Source of the DNA: an uncultured Lachnospiraceae bacterium | GTDB lineage: Bacteria > Bacillota > Clostridia > Lachnospirales > Lachnospiraceae | Length of the DNA: 46,607 nt | Reading direction: 5' to 3' | Assembly (NCBI GenBank): GCA_947625755.1 | Contig: CANQPJ010000017.1 | Span: 1-46,607 of the forward strand | In this document: positions 18,672-28,081 of the stretch, one piece after another | Layout: the number at the start of each line of letters is the position of its first letter | Position numbering within the stretch: the stretch's first letter is position 1 | Position numbers and translations under genes: made by a program | Notes under the pieces: generated by a model | Databases searched by the model: none | The model's input: the letters and a program-made list of their open reading frames with translations, nothing else | Told to the model about the DNA's origin: nothing

Positions 18672-21600
18672 CTATCTTGTTGCTTCATAGAATGCTTCTA
18701 TCTGTGCCTGTTCCGGATTCAGACCTTTTTGCTCCATTTTGGCAATGGCTTCTAACATTTTCTTGTAGTCATAAGGAATAATTTTCTTAAACTTTGGCAG
18801 ATATGACTCAAAGTTATCTAAAATTTTTCTTCCCTTTACAGAGTTTGTATATTTCACATGCTCCTCAATCATTCCTTTAAGCTCGAGAACATCATATTTA
18901 TTAGATAATTCTTCTGTTGAAACCAGTGATTTATTTGTCTTTCTGTATAAATCATTGTTTTCATCAAGAACATAGGCTACACCGCCACTCATACCTGCGG
19001 CAAAATTCTTTCCGACTTTACCGATAACAGCTACACATCCACCTGTCATGTACTCGCATCCGTGGTCTCCTACACCTTCCACAACTGCTGCAGCACCGGA
19101 ATTTCGTACGCAGAATCTTTCTCCTGCCACACCGTTTATGTATGCTTTACCACTGGTTGCACCGTAAAATGCCACATTACCGATAATAATATTTTCATCC
19201 TGCTTAAATGTTGACCCCTTCGGTGGTTTTACAATAATCTTTCCACCCGACAAACCTTTCCCCAGATAGTCATTACTGTCTCCGGTCAATTCCATTGTCA
19301 TTCCGTTCGGAATAAACGCTCCGAAACTCTGTCCGCCTGCACCATAAGCCTTAACTGTGTACATATCATCATCCAATGTATCGTAATATCTCTTTGTAAT
19401 CTCTGAACCAAAAATTGTACCAAGAGACCTGTCAATATTGCTGACATTTACTTCCACTGTTGCGGCTTTTTTGCTGTCTAATGCTTTCTGTAATTTTGGA
19501 AGAATGACTGTCATATCCTTTGTTTTTTCTAATTCAAAATCATATTCATTCTTTCCGGCGTATTGTACTCTCTCCTGAACAAAATCAGTATTTAAAATTT
19601 TGCTCAAGTCAACCTCTGCTGCTTTCTTTAAGTCTACATTTTCTTTTACTTTCAGCAGGTCAGCACGACCAACCAGTTCATCTAATGTCCGCACTCCAAG
19701 TTTTGCCATATATTCACGAAGTTCCTCTGCTATAAACTTCATAAAGTTCACAACATACTCCGGTTTTCCTTTAAATCTCTTACGCAGCTCCGGATTCTGT
19801 GTTGCAACACCAACAGGGCAGGTATCAAGGTTACATACCCGCATCATAACACAACCCATGGTTACTAATGGTGCTGTGGCAAATCCGTATTCTTCTGCAC
19901 CCAGCATTGCCGCAATGGCTACATCTCTGCCGCTCATTAATTTACCATCTGTCTCTACGACAACTTTATGTCTAAGGCCATTGGCAATCAATGTCTGATG
20001 CGCCTCTGCCAGTCCTAATTCCCAAGGAAGCCCCGCATTATAAATCGAATTTTCCGGAGCCGCTCCCGTACCACCATCAAAACCTGATACAAGAATAACC
20101 TGCGCTCCCGCTTTTGCAACACCTGCCGCAACTGTGCCGACACCTGCTTCCGATACCAGTTTCACGGAGATTCTGGCATCACGGTTTGCATTTTTCAAAT
20201 CATAAATCAACTGTGCCAAATCTTCGATAGAATAAATATCGTGATGCGGCGGTGGTGAAATCAGACTGACACCCGGTGTTGAATATCTTGTTTTTGCTAT
20301 CCAAGGGTAAACCTTCTTTCCCGGTAAATGTCCTCCTTCGCCCGGTTTTGCGCCCTGTGCCATCTTAATCTGCAGTTCTTCTGCACTTACAAGGTATCTG
20401 GATGTAACGCCAAAACGTCCGGATGCCACCTGTTTAATCTTTGAACATTTATTTAAACCGTCTTTTCCAATGGTTAATCTTTCAATGGATTCTCCACCTT
20501 CACCGGAGTTGGAACGACCGCCAATCATATTCATCGCAATCGCCATCGTCTCATGTGCCTCCTGCGAAATAGAACCATAAGACATGGCGCCGGTCTTAAA
20601 CCGTTTCATAATTGACTCGGCACTTTCTACTTCATCAATGGAAATGCCGCCATCTTCCGGATAGTTAAAGTCCATCAATCCACGTAAATGAAATGGTGCC
20701 ATTTCTTCATCTATCATATGGGTATACTGTTTAAACAACTGGTAATTATTTGTCCATGCAGCCTGTTGTAACGTATGAATGGTCGCCGGATTATACTTGT
20801 GCTGTTCCTTTCCGCTTCGAACCTTATGTTCTCCATTACTCTCTAACGTCAAATCTACATCAAGTCCTAATGGGTCAAAAGCCTTCGAATGCAGTTCTTC
20901 CACGCCATCCTCAATGTCCTTCATTGTAATACCCTCTACACGACTGACTGTACCGGTAAAATATTTATCAATCACTTCTTTAGAGATACCTATTGCCTCA
21001 AAAATCTGTGAACCCTGATATGACTGGATTGTTGAAATACCCATTTTTGATGCAATCTTTACAATTCCGCTCAAGACAGCCTCGTTATAATCATCAATAG
21101 CTGCGTATGGGTCTTTATTAATCAATTCTTCCTCAACCATCTGATGAATTGTCTCGTGCGCAAGATAAGGATTAATTGCACTGGCTCCATATCCCAAAAG
21201 CGTAGCAAAGTGATGTACCTCTCTTGGCTCGCCGCTTTCAAGTATCAGAGATAATGTAGTTCTCTTTTTTGTTTTGACCAGATACTGATGCACCGCTGAT
21301 ACCGCAAGAAGTGAAGGAATCTGTACATGATATTCATCCACTCCCCTGTCAGACAAAATAATAATATTCGCTCCATCTTTATGGGCTTTATCTACGTCCA
21401 CAAAAACCTGCTCGATAGCCCTCTCAATGTCTATTCCTTTGTAATAAACAATCGGCACTACTGCTGACTTAAATCCCGGCTTATCAATATTTTTCAGTTT
21501 CAATATATCTGTATTTGTAAGTATCGGATGTCTGATTTTTAATACATTACAGTTCTCCGGCTGTTCTTCCAGAATATTTCCGTCATTACCAATATAAACT

Positions 21601-23219
21601 GCCGTAGACGTTACAATTTCTTCACGTATTGCATCAATAGGAGGATTTGTAACCTGTGCAAATAACTGCTTGAAATAATTAAACAATGGATGGCTTCTTT
21701 CACTTAAAACTGCTAACGGGGTATCCTTACCCATGGCTTTTGTAGCCTCAATTCCATTATTTGCCATTGGAATAATGCGTTTTAGATCCTCAAATGTATA
21801 TCCGAAATTTTTCTGAAGCCTCTGGCGTTCTTCCTTTTTAAATCCATCAACTCTTACATTAGGTATATTAATATCTTTTAGGTAAACCAGATTATTGTTC
21901 AACCATTCACCGTAAGGTTTTCTGGTCGCATAGCTTTCCTTTAATTCGTCATCATCAATTAATTTTCCCTGAACCGTATCAACCAGCAGCATACGTCCGG
22001 GGCGAAGACGTTCTTTGACAACAATTTTTTCTGGTTCAATATCCAGTACACCAACTTCTGACGAAAGAATTAACTGACCATCATCTGTAATGTAATATCT
22101 TGATGGACGTAATCCGTTTCTGTCAAGAATTGCACCCATGTAATCACCATCTGAAAAAAGAATCGATGCAGGTCCATCCCAAGGCTCCATCATTGTTGCG
22201 TAATATTGATAAAAATCTCTCTTGGTCTGCGTAATGGTATCATTCTTTTCCCATGGTTCCGGAATACACATCATAACTGCAAGAGGCAGTTCTACTCCGT
22301 TCATAACCAGAAATTCCAATGTATTATCAAGCATGGCAGAATCAGAGCCATTGACATCAACCACCGGCATAACTTTTTGAAGGGAATTTTGCATATACTC
22401 ACTGCTCATTGACTCTTCACGCGCCAGCATATTATCCGCATTTCCCCGAATTGTATTTATTTCACCATTATGTACTATAAATCTGTTTGGATGGGCTCTT
22501 CGCCAGCTAGGCTGTGTATTTGTTGAAAATCTCGAATGTACCAGCGCAATGGCAGACTCATAATTTTTATCCATCAGGTCTTCAAAAAACGGACCTAACT
22601 GATTTACTAAAAACATTCCTTTATAGACGATAGTTCTACTCGACATAGACACTGTATATGTACCTGCGTTACTATGTGAAAAAACTCTTCTTATAATATA
22701 AAGTTTTCTATCAAATGGCAGTCCCTTTTCTACATCCTCCGGTTTTTTAATAAAACACTGCATGATGCGCGGCATACACTCCAAAGCCTTACTTCCCAAT
22801 ACTTCCGGATGTACAGGTACTTCCCGCCATCCCAGAAATTCAAGTCCTTCTTTTTGCGTAATGATTTCCAGCATCTTCATTTCACGATTACGCTGCAAAT
22901 CATCCTGGGGCATAAAGAACATTCCGACACCATATTCTCTCTCGTCTCCAATGTCCATTCCCAAGGATTTTGTAACTTTCCTGAAAAATTTATGTGAAAT
23001 CTGCAACATAATACCAACACCGTCGCCTGTTTTCCCTTCGGCATCTTTTCCGGCACGATGCTCAAGATTTTCTACAATCTTTAATGCATTTTCTACTGTT
23101 TCATGACTCTTTTTACCTTTAATATTCACAACCGCACCAATACCACAGTTGTCATGTTCAAATCTGGAATCATATAATCCATCTTCTTCCATTTTTTTGA
23201 ATAATACATTCTGTTCCAT
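18672..23219 (-). CDS. gltB: Glutamate synthase large subunit
   Basis: The alpha subunit of NADPH-glutamate synthase (1,515 residues), converting glutamine and 2-oxoglutarate to two glutamates. A 24-residue propeptide precedes Cys25 (DNCGIGAVV), the N-terminal nucleophile of the class II amidotransferase after processing. The central and FMN domains follow (SGFDGGTGAAPENS); CVMMRVCNLDTCP gives the C-x5-C-x4-C [3Fe-4S] site. The C-terminal beta-helix has the usual G-x-x repeats. All key residues are present. AAGGAGGAG precedes the ATG. A 168-base leader with a probable attenuator lies between promoter and start. Confidence 0.97.
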   Translation of the reverse strand: MEQNVLFKKMEEDGLYDSRFEHDNCGIGAVVNIKGKKSHETVENALKIVENLEHRAGKDAEGKTGDGVGIMLQISHKFFRKVTKSLGMDIGDEREYGVGMFFMPQDDLQRNREMKMLEIITQKEGLEFLGWREVPVHPEVLGSKALECMPRIMQCFIKKPEDVEKGLPFDRKLYIIRRVFSHSNAGTYTVSMSSRTIVYKGMFLVNQLGPFFEDLMDKNYESAIALVHSRFSTNTQPSWRRAHPNRFIVHNGEINTIRGNADNMLAREESMSSEYMQNSLQKVMPVVDVNGSDSAMLDNTLEFLVMNGVELPLAVMMCIPEPWEKNDTITQTKRDFYQYYATMMEPWDGPASILFSDGDYMGAILDRNGLRPSRYYITDDGQLILSSEVGVLDIEPEKIVVKERLRPGRMLLVDTVQGKLIDDDELKESYATRKPYGEWLNNNLVYLKDINIPNVRVDGFKKEERQRLQKNFGYTFEDLKRIIPMANNGIEATKAMGKDTPLAVLSERSHPLFNYFKQLFAQVTNPPIDAIREEIVTSTAVYIGNDGNILEEQPENCNVLKIRHPILTNTDILKLKNIDKPGFKSAVVPIVYYKGIDIERAIEQVFVDVDKAHKDGANIIILSDRGVDEYHVQIPSLLAVSAVHQYLVKTKKRTTLSLILESGEPREVHHFATLLGYGASAINPYLAHETIHQMVEEELINKDPYAAIDDYNEAVLSGIVKIASKMGISTIQSYQGSQIFEAIGISKEVIDKYFTGTVSRVEGITMKDIEDGVEELHSKAFDPLGLDVDLTLESNGEHKVRSGKEQHKYNPATIHTLQQAAWTNNYQLFKQYTHMIDEEMAPFHLRGLMDFNYPEDGGISIDEVESAESIMKRFKTGAMSYGSISQEAHETMAIAMNMIGGRSNSGEGGESIERLTIGKDGLNKCSKIKQVASGRFGVTSRYLVSAEELQIKMAQGAKPGEGGHLPGKKVYPWIAKTRYSTPGVSLISPPPHHDIYSIEDLAQLIYDLKNANRDARISVKLVSEAGVGTVAAGVAKAGAQVILVSGFDGGTGAAPENSIYNAGLPWELGLAEAHQTLIANGLRHKVVVETDGKLMSGRDVAIAAMLGAEEYGFATAPLVTMGCVMMRVCNLDTCPVGVATQNPELRKRFKGKPEYVVNFMKFIAEELREYMAKLGVRTLDELVGRADLLKVKENVDLKKAAEVDLSKILNTDFVQERVQYAGKNEYDFELEKTKDMTVILPKLQKALDSKKAATVEVNVSNIDRSLGTIFGSEITKRYYDTLDDDMYTVKAYGAGGQSFGAFIPNGMTMELTGDSNDYLGKGLSGGKIIVKPPKGSTFKQDENIIIGNVAFYGATSGKAYINGVAGERFCVRNSGAAAVVEGVGDHGCEYMTGGCVAVIGKVGKNFAAGMSGGVAYVLDENNDLYRKTNKSLVSTEELSNKYDVLELKGMIEEHVKYTNSVKGRKILDNFESYLPKFKKIIPYDYKKMLEAIAKMEQKGLNPEQAQIEAFYEATR

Positions 23220-23358
23220 GATTCTCCTCCTTTTTTATAGTGCAAAGCAGCAGGTCTGCTTCGTTGCTGTCATATTTTCCAAAAAAAGCACTGAACATAT
23301 AACTTTTCTGGTCTATTACTAATAAAAAAGGGTACAAAAAGACGAATGGTTTTACCAC
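23170..23358 (-). CDS. Possible leader ORF overlapping the gltB start
   Basis: A GTG at 23358 with AAAGGAG four bases upstream opens a 62-codon frame that crosses the 3' arm of the attenuator hairpin and ends inside gltB at 23170. The product (VVKPFVFLYPFLLVIDQ ...) resembles no family known to me and is not rich in Glu or Gln. If translated, the ribosome would open the terminator, and termination would occur past the gltB start. It may be fortuitous; the ribosome-site spacing is short. Confidence 0.25.
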   Translation of the reverse strand: MVKPFVFLYPFLLVIDQKSYMFSAFFGKYDSNEADLLLCTIKKEENHGTECIIQKNGRRWII

Positions 23359-23380
23359 AGTACTCCTTTGCACCCTTTTT
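23325..23380 (-). promoter_or_regulatory. Probable transcription attenuator in the gltB leader
   Basis: On the minus strand AAAAAGGGTGCAAA (5' arm, ending near 23367) pairs with TTTGTACCCTTTTT (3' arm, from about 23338), 14 bp with one G-T pair, followed by a T-run. An inner TGGT/ACCA hairpin lies in the loop. It sits a few bases after the predicted start site and about 105 bases before gltB, so it would stop transcription unless opened. A ribosome-binding site (AAAGGAG) begins within the 5' arm. Confidence 0.65.
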
Positions 23381-23393
23381 ATTTCTACCTAAT

Positions 23394-23422
23394 TTTATAA
23401 ACTATTTTTATTTATTTGTCAA
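23394..23422 (-). promoter_or_regulatory. Promoter of gltBD
   Basis: A perfect TTGACA (23417-23422 as complement), 17 bases, TATAAA (23394-23399). Transcription would start near 23387, giving a leader of about 168 bases. The remaining stretch to rpoD is AT-rich without other recognisable signals. Confidence 0.85.
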
Positions 23423-23518
23423 ACAAAATTAAGTTTAAGTTATAATTTTCCTAATTTATTTAATTTTAACATATTTGTAATATATGAATATTAAATATTA
23501 TATTAACTTAATAAGGCA

Positions 23519-24769
23519 TTATTCCCCTAAAAAGTCTTTTATCTTTTTACTTCGTACCGGATTTCTCAATTTCCGTAAGGCTTTTGCCTCAATCTGTCTA
23601 ATCCGCTCCCTTGTTACGCTGAAAATCTTTCCTACTTCTTCCAGTGTTCTGGGATGTCCGTCCCGCAAACCAAATCTGAGAATGATTACCTCACGTTCTC
23701 TGTCTTTTAAATCCTTTAATAACACATCAATATGTTCGCGAAGCATTACAGATTCTATATTTGCCTCCGGAGTAACAGTATTATTATCTGCCACGAAATC
23801 ACCAAGATTGGAATCGTCCTCTTCTCCAATTGGAGTCTCCAGTGAAGCCGGCTCTCTTGCAATCTGCATGATTTCAAGAACTTTTTCCTCTGACATATCA
23901 AGCGCCTTGGCTAATTCCTTTGTAGACGGCTCATATCCTAATTCCAAAGTAAGTTTTCTCTGCATCTTTGACATTCTGTTAATTGTCTCAACCATATGAA
24001 CCGGCACACGGATTGTTCTGGCATGATCTGCCAGTGCTCTGGTAACCGACTGTCTAATCCACCATGTAGCATATGTACTTAACTTATAGCCTTTTGTATA
24101 ATCAAATTTTTCCACACCCTTTATAAGACCTAGATTTCCTTCCTGAACTAAGTCTAAAAAACTCATACCACGCCCTGTATATCTTTTAGCGATACTAACT
24201 ACAAGACGCAAATTTGCTTCTATTAACTTTTCTTTTGCAATCGGATCACCCTCTGTCTTGCGCTTTGCAAGCTCCAGTTCTTCCTCTGCTGTCAACAAAG
24301 CTACTGTACCGATTTCTTTCAGGTACATACGCACCGGATCTTCTGTTCCCACACCCTCGAGCAAATCTACGGCATCTAATTCTACCGTTTCTTCTTCATC
24401 ATTATCAAAATTCTCGTCTGTGGAATCCAGTAATTCCTCTTCGTCCGCTGCAACAGAAGCAATGTCTTCATCTGTAGGCTCAACAACATCGGTGACTAAA
24501 TCAACTTTAATCTCCACCATTTTTTCGCCATCTTCATTATACATTGCCTCGTCTTCGGCATCTGTACCATCAGAATCTGCCTCATCTTCAGATAATACTA
24601 CAGCAACACCTTTTGCCTGAATTTTTGAAAACAAAGTCGTCTCCTGCTTCGCAGTCAGACTGTCTTCTGCAAAAAATTCCTTGATTTCATCTGTAGTCAA
24701 CTGACCGTCCCTGCTCTGTCCAATTCCAACTAATTCTTCAATTTTCTGATTAAAATCTTGTTGTTTCAA
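23519..24769 (-). CDS. rpoD: RNA polymerase primary sigma factor (sigma-70/SigA)
   Basis: The housekeeping sigma factor. Using the TTG at 24769 it has 416 residues. A region 1.1-like N-terminus ([15 protein letters not shown]) is followed by an acidic stretch of about 90 residues. Region 1.2 [16 protein letters not shown], region 2 ([19 protein letters not shown] ... [17 protein letters not shown]) and region 4 ([18 protein letters not shown]) are all intact. AGAAAGGA seven bases before the TTG decides the start; the longer frame upstream would run through the promoter and terminator. Unusually, dnaG is not next to it; a metal transporter lies upstream and gltB downstream. Confidence 0.94.
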   Translation of the reverse strand: MKQQDFNQKIEELVGIGQSRDGQLTTDEIKEFFAEDSLTAKQETTLFSKIQAKGVAVVLSEDEADSDGTDAEDEAMYNEDGEKMVEIKVDLVTDVVEPTDEDIASVAADEEELLDSTDENFDNDEEETVELDAVDLLEGVGTEDPVRMYLKEIGTVALLTAEEELELAKRKTEGDPIAKEKLIEANLRLVVSIAKRYTGRGMSFLDLVQEGNLGLIKGVEKFDYTKGYKLSTYATWWIRQSVTRALADHARTIRVPVHMVETINRMSKMQRKLTLELGYEPSTKELAKALDMSEEKVLEIMQIAREPASLETPIGEEDDSNLGDFVADNNTVTPEANIESVMLREHIDVLLKDLKDREREVIILRFGLRDGHPRTLEEVGKIFSVTRERIRQIEAKALRKLRNPVRSKKIKDFLGE

Positions 24770-24832
24770 TACAGCATCCTTTCTAAAATCGAAACCTGAG
24801 TTTCTTTTTAAGTATCTGTCGGTCCAACATAT

Positions 24833-24860
24833 ATTATACACAAAAAATAGCCGGTGTAAA
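24833..24860 (-). promoter_or_regulatory. Promoter of rpoD, overlapping a terminator
   Basis: TTTACA (24855-24860 as complement), 16 bases, TATAAT (24833-24838). The -35 is exactly the loop of the preceding terminator hairpin, and its 3' arm and U-run form the spacer. The start site would lie near 24826, about 57 bases before the TTG. Confidence 0.75.
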
Positions 24861-24871
24861 CCGACTATTTT
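24844..24871 (-). terminator. Terminator after the CDF transporter gene
   Basis: AAAATAGTCGG, loop TTTACA, CCGGCTATTTT (11 bp, one G-T pair), followed by TTGTG within a T-rich run on the minus strand. It lies 75 bases past the transporter stop and overlaps the rpoD promoter. Confidence 0.85.
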
Positions 24872-24945
24872 AAAAAAATGTGCTATTTTGTTGAAAATCA
24901 CTATATATTATCATTTTTTAGTAACAGCGAAACGTTTCTATTTTT

Positions 24946-25842
24946 CTAGGACGACTTCTTGTGCTGATAACCCGACGGATTGACATGAACTGTACAATGT
25001 TTTACATCCTCAAATTGGTTTTCAATACTGTCATGTACCGTTTCTGCTATTTCATGGGAGCTGCTTAAATTCAAATTGCCATCCGCACTAATTTCCACAT
25101 CCACGTATATTTTTGTGCCGAACATTCTGGTCTTTAATAAATCCAGTCCCTCTACGCCTTCTGTTTGTAAAATCAACGCTTTTATTTTATCAACTGTTTC
25201 CTCATCACAGGCTTTATCAACCATTTTATCAACAGCCTCTTTTACAATATCATAGGATACTTTGATAATAACCAATCCGATTACACATGCTATAATAGGA
25301 TCCAGTATCTTTACTCCCAGCATTGCTCCGGATACACCAATCAAACTGCCAATGGACGACAATGCATCCGACCTATGGTGCCATGCTTCTGCACGCAATG
25401 CATCCGAATTGATTTTATCTGCGGATATTTTGGTATACCAGTACATTCCTTCCTTTACAACAATAGAAACGATTGCAACGATTAAGGCAACCGTTCCGGG
25501 AGTGCTGATGTTTGCTCCGCTTATAACTTTTTTAATTCCTTCATATATAAGAAGGGCTCCTGTGGTAAACAAGATGGCTCCAAGGGCAAGGGATGCCAGA
25601 CATTCCAACCGGTCATGTCCGTATGGATGGTCGCTGTCTTCTTTTTTTTGTGACATTTTTACACCAATAATTACAATAAACGAGCCAAACACATCCGATA
25701 AAGAATGAATTGCATCTGACAGCATCGCCATCGACCTTCCAAAAATACCTGCTAGCAGTTTTAACAAACTTAATATTATGTTTAAAATAATACTAACTGA
25801 CGAAACTTTAACCGCCGTCTTTACTACATTCTGATTATCCAT
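24946..25842 (-). CDS. Cation diffusion facilitator family metal transporter
   Basis: A proton-coupled exporter of zinc, iron, manganese or similar divalent metal, 298 residues, six hydrophobic segments. The metal site is built from HSLSD in the second segment (SDAIHSLSDVFGSF) and HHRSD in the fifth (AWHHRSDALSS), the typical DD/HD pairs. A cytoplasmic domain of about 90 residues ends the protein, with SSHEIAETVHDSIENQF and CTVHVNP as family signatures. The metal is not decided by sequence. It follows two genes on the same strand. Confidence 0.94.
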   Translation of the reverse strand: MDNQNVVKTAVKVSSVSIILNIILSLLKLLAGIFGRSMAMLSDAIHSLSDVFGSFIVIIGVKMSQKKEDSDHPYGHDRLECLASLALGAILFTTGALLIYEGIKKVISGANISTPGTVALIVAIVSIVVKEGMYWYTKISADKINSDALRAEAWHHRSDALSSIGSLIGVSGAMLGVKILDPIIACVIGLVIIKVSYDIVKEAVDKMVDKACDEETVDKIKALILQTEGVEGLDLLKTRMFGTKIYVDVEISADGNLNLSSSHEIAETVHDSIENQFEDVKHCTVHVNPSGYQHKKSS

Positions 25843-25900
25843 ACTATCTTCTTATCCAATTCTATATAAACTTTTACTATATAGATATGTTCCTTATATA

Positions 25901-26290
25901 TTACTGTTCTAAATCGTCAGGGGACACTATTGGTGACCATCCGTCATTTTCTCCCGGATATGCCTCCTTCTTATTCTTTTTCGTCTTACCCTTCTTTGTT
26001 GTTTCCTCATATATCTCTACATCCTTAAAAGGATCTTTGTCATTATCCTTTTTTTCTGTAACCTGTTCAAATGTAGGCAATTCTTCGTCAGATTTATTTG
26101 CTTTATCTTTGTCCGACTTTTTATCTGCTGCCTGTGTTGCAGTTTCTGATGTTACATTTTCCTTGTTAAGGGTAGTTGTCTCGTTATTTGTAACTCCCTT
26201 ATTAAACATAACGACACTGACAATAATAATTAATACAATCAAAACTGCTATTGCTGCAATCCCTGCAATCTTCTTTGTTTTCTTATCCAT
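25901..26290 (-). CDS. Membrane-anchored low-complexity protein, function unknown
   Basis: A protein of 129 residues with a short basic head (MDKKTKK) and one transmembrane segment (about residues 9-29, IAAIAVLIVLIIIVSVVMF). The remaining hundred residues are hydrophilic, rich in Lys, Glu, Asp and Thr and probably disordered outside the cell. No catalytic motif or sortase signal is seen. It overlaps the end of the upstream Cof-type phosphatase gene by eight bases, so the two are translated together. I do not recognise a family. Confidence 0.75.
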   Translation of the reverse strand: MDKKTKKIAGIAAIAVLIVLIIIVSVVMFNKGVTNNETTTLNKENVTSETATQAADKKSDKDKANKSDEELPTFEQVTEKKDNDKDPFKDVEIYEETTKKGKTKKNKKEAYPGENDGWSPIVSPDDLEQ

Positions 26291-27101
26291 TTTTTATTTC
26301 TTCCTCCAATTCTTTTATAATTGCTGCCAATGCATGTTCCTGATTTGAAACAGTCACCCTGTCGGCTGCTTCCTTGACAGAGTCAATAGCATTATCCACA
26401 GCATAACCTATGTCCGAGTATTCCAATAAGGTTATATCGTTTTCGAAATCGCCGACACCCACTGTCGTATGTATGTGCCTTCCAAGATGCTCTTTCAAAT
26501 ACCGGACTGCCACACCCTTTCCACTGTCAATACTCTGTATCTCCAAACCTTCCTGCCAACTGGTGTCAAACCGAAACCTGTCTCCATATTTTTGTTTTAA
26601 GTCCTTCTGTAATTTTACAGTGTTATCAGCCGAAGAAGTAATTACCATCTTTAACATTTCATTTGGAAATTGTTCGAGTGTTTTCTCCAGACTTCCATCA
26701 TCCAAAGTGTGTTCGGAAGGATTGTAACCGACGCTGCCAAAGCTGCCATCTTTTAACACTCCATTCATCCAAAAGCCCCAGACATCAGGATAATTTTCTA
26801 ATACATAAGACAGTATATGATAACAATCCTTTGTGCGTATACTCCATTTATTAATTAATGCCTGTTTTTCCGTATCATACAACAATGTTCCATTCAACGA
26901 AACCATAGGAGCATTCATCTGTATCTTATCCTTAAACAGCTCCGCATGGTCAGGAAACCGTCCGGTCGCCAATGTAAACAATCCGCCTTGGGCTTGGAAA
27001 TGTTTAATTGCCTGTGCATTTTCATCTGACACCTTTCCGGGCTCATATGTTAATGTTCCATCACAGTCTGTACAAATCAAATATCCTGTAAATTTCCCCA
27101 T
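26283..27101 (-). CDS. Cof-type HAD-IIB family phosphatase
   Basis: A soluble sugar-phosphate or flavin-nucleotide phosphatase of the HAD-IIB (Cof) group, 272 residues. The N-terminal CTDCDGTLTYEPG is motif I; LATGRFPDH is motif II with Thr; a large alpha/beta cap follows; KGVAVRYLKEHLG holds the motif III Lys; and GVGDFENDITLLEY is motif IV. The substrate is not predictable. It leads a small operon with the membrane-anchored protein and perhaps the CDF transporter. Confidence 0.93.
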   Translation of the reverse strand: MGKFTGYLICTDCDGTLTYEPGKVSDENAQAIKHFQAQGGLFTLATGRFPDHAELFKDKIQMNAPMVSLNGTLLYDTEKQALINKWSIRTKDCYHILSYVLENYPDVWGFWMNGVLKDGSFGSVGYNPSEHTLDDGSLEKTLEQFPNEMLKMVITSSADNTVKLQKDLKQKYGDRFRFDTSWQEGLEIQSIDSGKGVAVRYLKEHLGRHIHTTVGVGDFENDITLLEYSDIGYAVDNAIDSVKEAADRVTVSNQEHALAAIIKELEEEIKNG

Positions 27102-27226
27102 ATATTTCTCCTCATTCTACATTAAACATAATTCTACAATAATACCATTTATTTTTCAATATTGTTTTGTATCCAGGTACCTTCAACAGCGCTATATCGC
27201 GCCATGTCAATTAATTTATTAAAAAA

Positions 27227-27259
27227 AAGAAGGAACAAATCAAATGAGCGTTCCTTCTT
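27227..27259 (-). terminator. Terminator after the 90-residue membrane protein gene
   Basis: AAGAAGGAAC and its exact complement with a 13-base loop, followed by eight T on the minus strand, 24 bases after the stop codon. Confidence 0.88.
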
Positions 27260-27282
27260 CTTATTTTTTAGAGATAATACTT

Positions 27283-27555
27283 TTATCCTACTTTTTTGGG
27301 ATTTATTAATATAGAAAGAATCCATACAATCAAACCACATAGTACAATCACTACGCCTAAAGCTGCATCATTCAAACTTAAATTGAAAAAATTTTTCCCA
27401 TCAGCTGCACGAAAAATTCCATCTACCATCCACATAAGCGTTGCGCCCCAATACATTAAGGTCAGCATACCCAAATTGTATTTTCGTGCATTACCGCATA
27501 AATACCATATCATAGCTGATATGCCTGCAGCCAATGCTGTAATAATTAAACACAT
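27283..27555 (-). CDS. Small integral membrane protein, unknown function
   Basis: Ninety residues with three hydrophobic segments (about residues 2-18, 29-45 and 63-84) and a short basic C-terminus. No family is recognised. The gene starts 12 bases after the stop of the preceding small membrane protein gene and ends at a strong terminator, so the two form one transcript. Shared expression with the ABC exporter upstream is unlikely, because a good promoter lies between them. Confidence 0.75.
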   Translation of the reverse strand: MCLIITALAAGISAMIWYLCGNARKYNLGMLTLMYWGATLMWMVDGIFRAADGKNFFNLSLNDAALGVVIVLCGLIVWILSILINPKKVG

Positions 27556-27567
27556 ATGATTGTCTCC

Positions 27568-27999
27568 TTAAAATGCTGTCTCTTCTATCGCATCTTCCTT
27601 ACGGTTTTTCATCTTTCCATTTTCTTTGATTTTGACAGCAGCCACGATTGCTACCCACACTACTGTAACCAAAACTGCCATAGATGTTCCTACGGTGGCT
27701 ATTTCTCCCAGCATTTTTTGGGTATCCTCCGCGCTTCCCATAGCAGTTAAAAATGGTGCCCAAGGTACAATTTCACCATGCCAGATATGTTCAATCAGCA
27801 ATAAGAAACTTCCTCCCCACAAAAGATTTGTAAGCCATCCAAGTTTTTTGCTGAATTTAATTGTTTTTTCTTCTTTTGCCTCCGGAATCTGCTTTGCATC
27901 AATACTTGCACATTCCCTTTTCTGTTCTTTTTTCTCAATTATTTTCTTTGCAACTGTTGCGATAACCGCTTCAGTGGCAGGCGCTATAAAACATGCCAT
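27568..27999 (-). CDS. Small membrane protein, unknown function
   Basis: A 143-residue protein starting MACFIAPATEAV, with GGGAGG six bases before the ATG at 27999. A longer frame to 28131 has no ribosome site and crosses the promoter. An amphipathic N-terminus is followed by a Lys/Glu-rich stretch and two or three hydrophobic segments (LTNLLWGGSFLLLIEHIW; TVGTSMAVLVTVVWVAIVAA). It resembles no family I can name with confidence. It is the first gene of a two-gene unit. Confidence 0.75.
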   Translation of the reverse strand: MACFIAPATEAVIATVAKKIIEKKEQKRECASIDAKQIPEAKEEKTIKFSKKLGWLTNLLWGGSFLLLIEHIWHGEIVPWAPFLTAMGSAEDTQKMLGEIATVGTSMAVLVTVVWVAIVAAVKIKENGKMKNRKEDAIEETAF

Positions 28000-28030
28000 A
28001 ATAAACCTCCCAGAATGAATTCTACATACT

Positions 28031-28059
28031 ATTATATAAGATTTATTTTTTATCTGCAA
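28031..28059 (-). promoter_or_regulatory. Promoter of the two small membrane protein genes
   Basis: TTGCAG (28054-28059 as complement), 17 bases, a perfect TATAAT (28031-28036). It separates this unit from the ABC exporter genes, whose last stop is 23 bases upstream. Confidence 0.8.
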
Positions 28060-28081
28060 TGAGTTAATAAAAATATATTTT

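Noticed and set aside
23325-23380. T-box or ANTAR-type leader for gltB
   Set aside because: No T-box consensus sequence and no pair of hexanucleotide-loop hairpins could be found.
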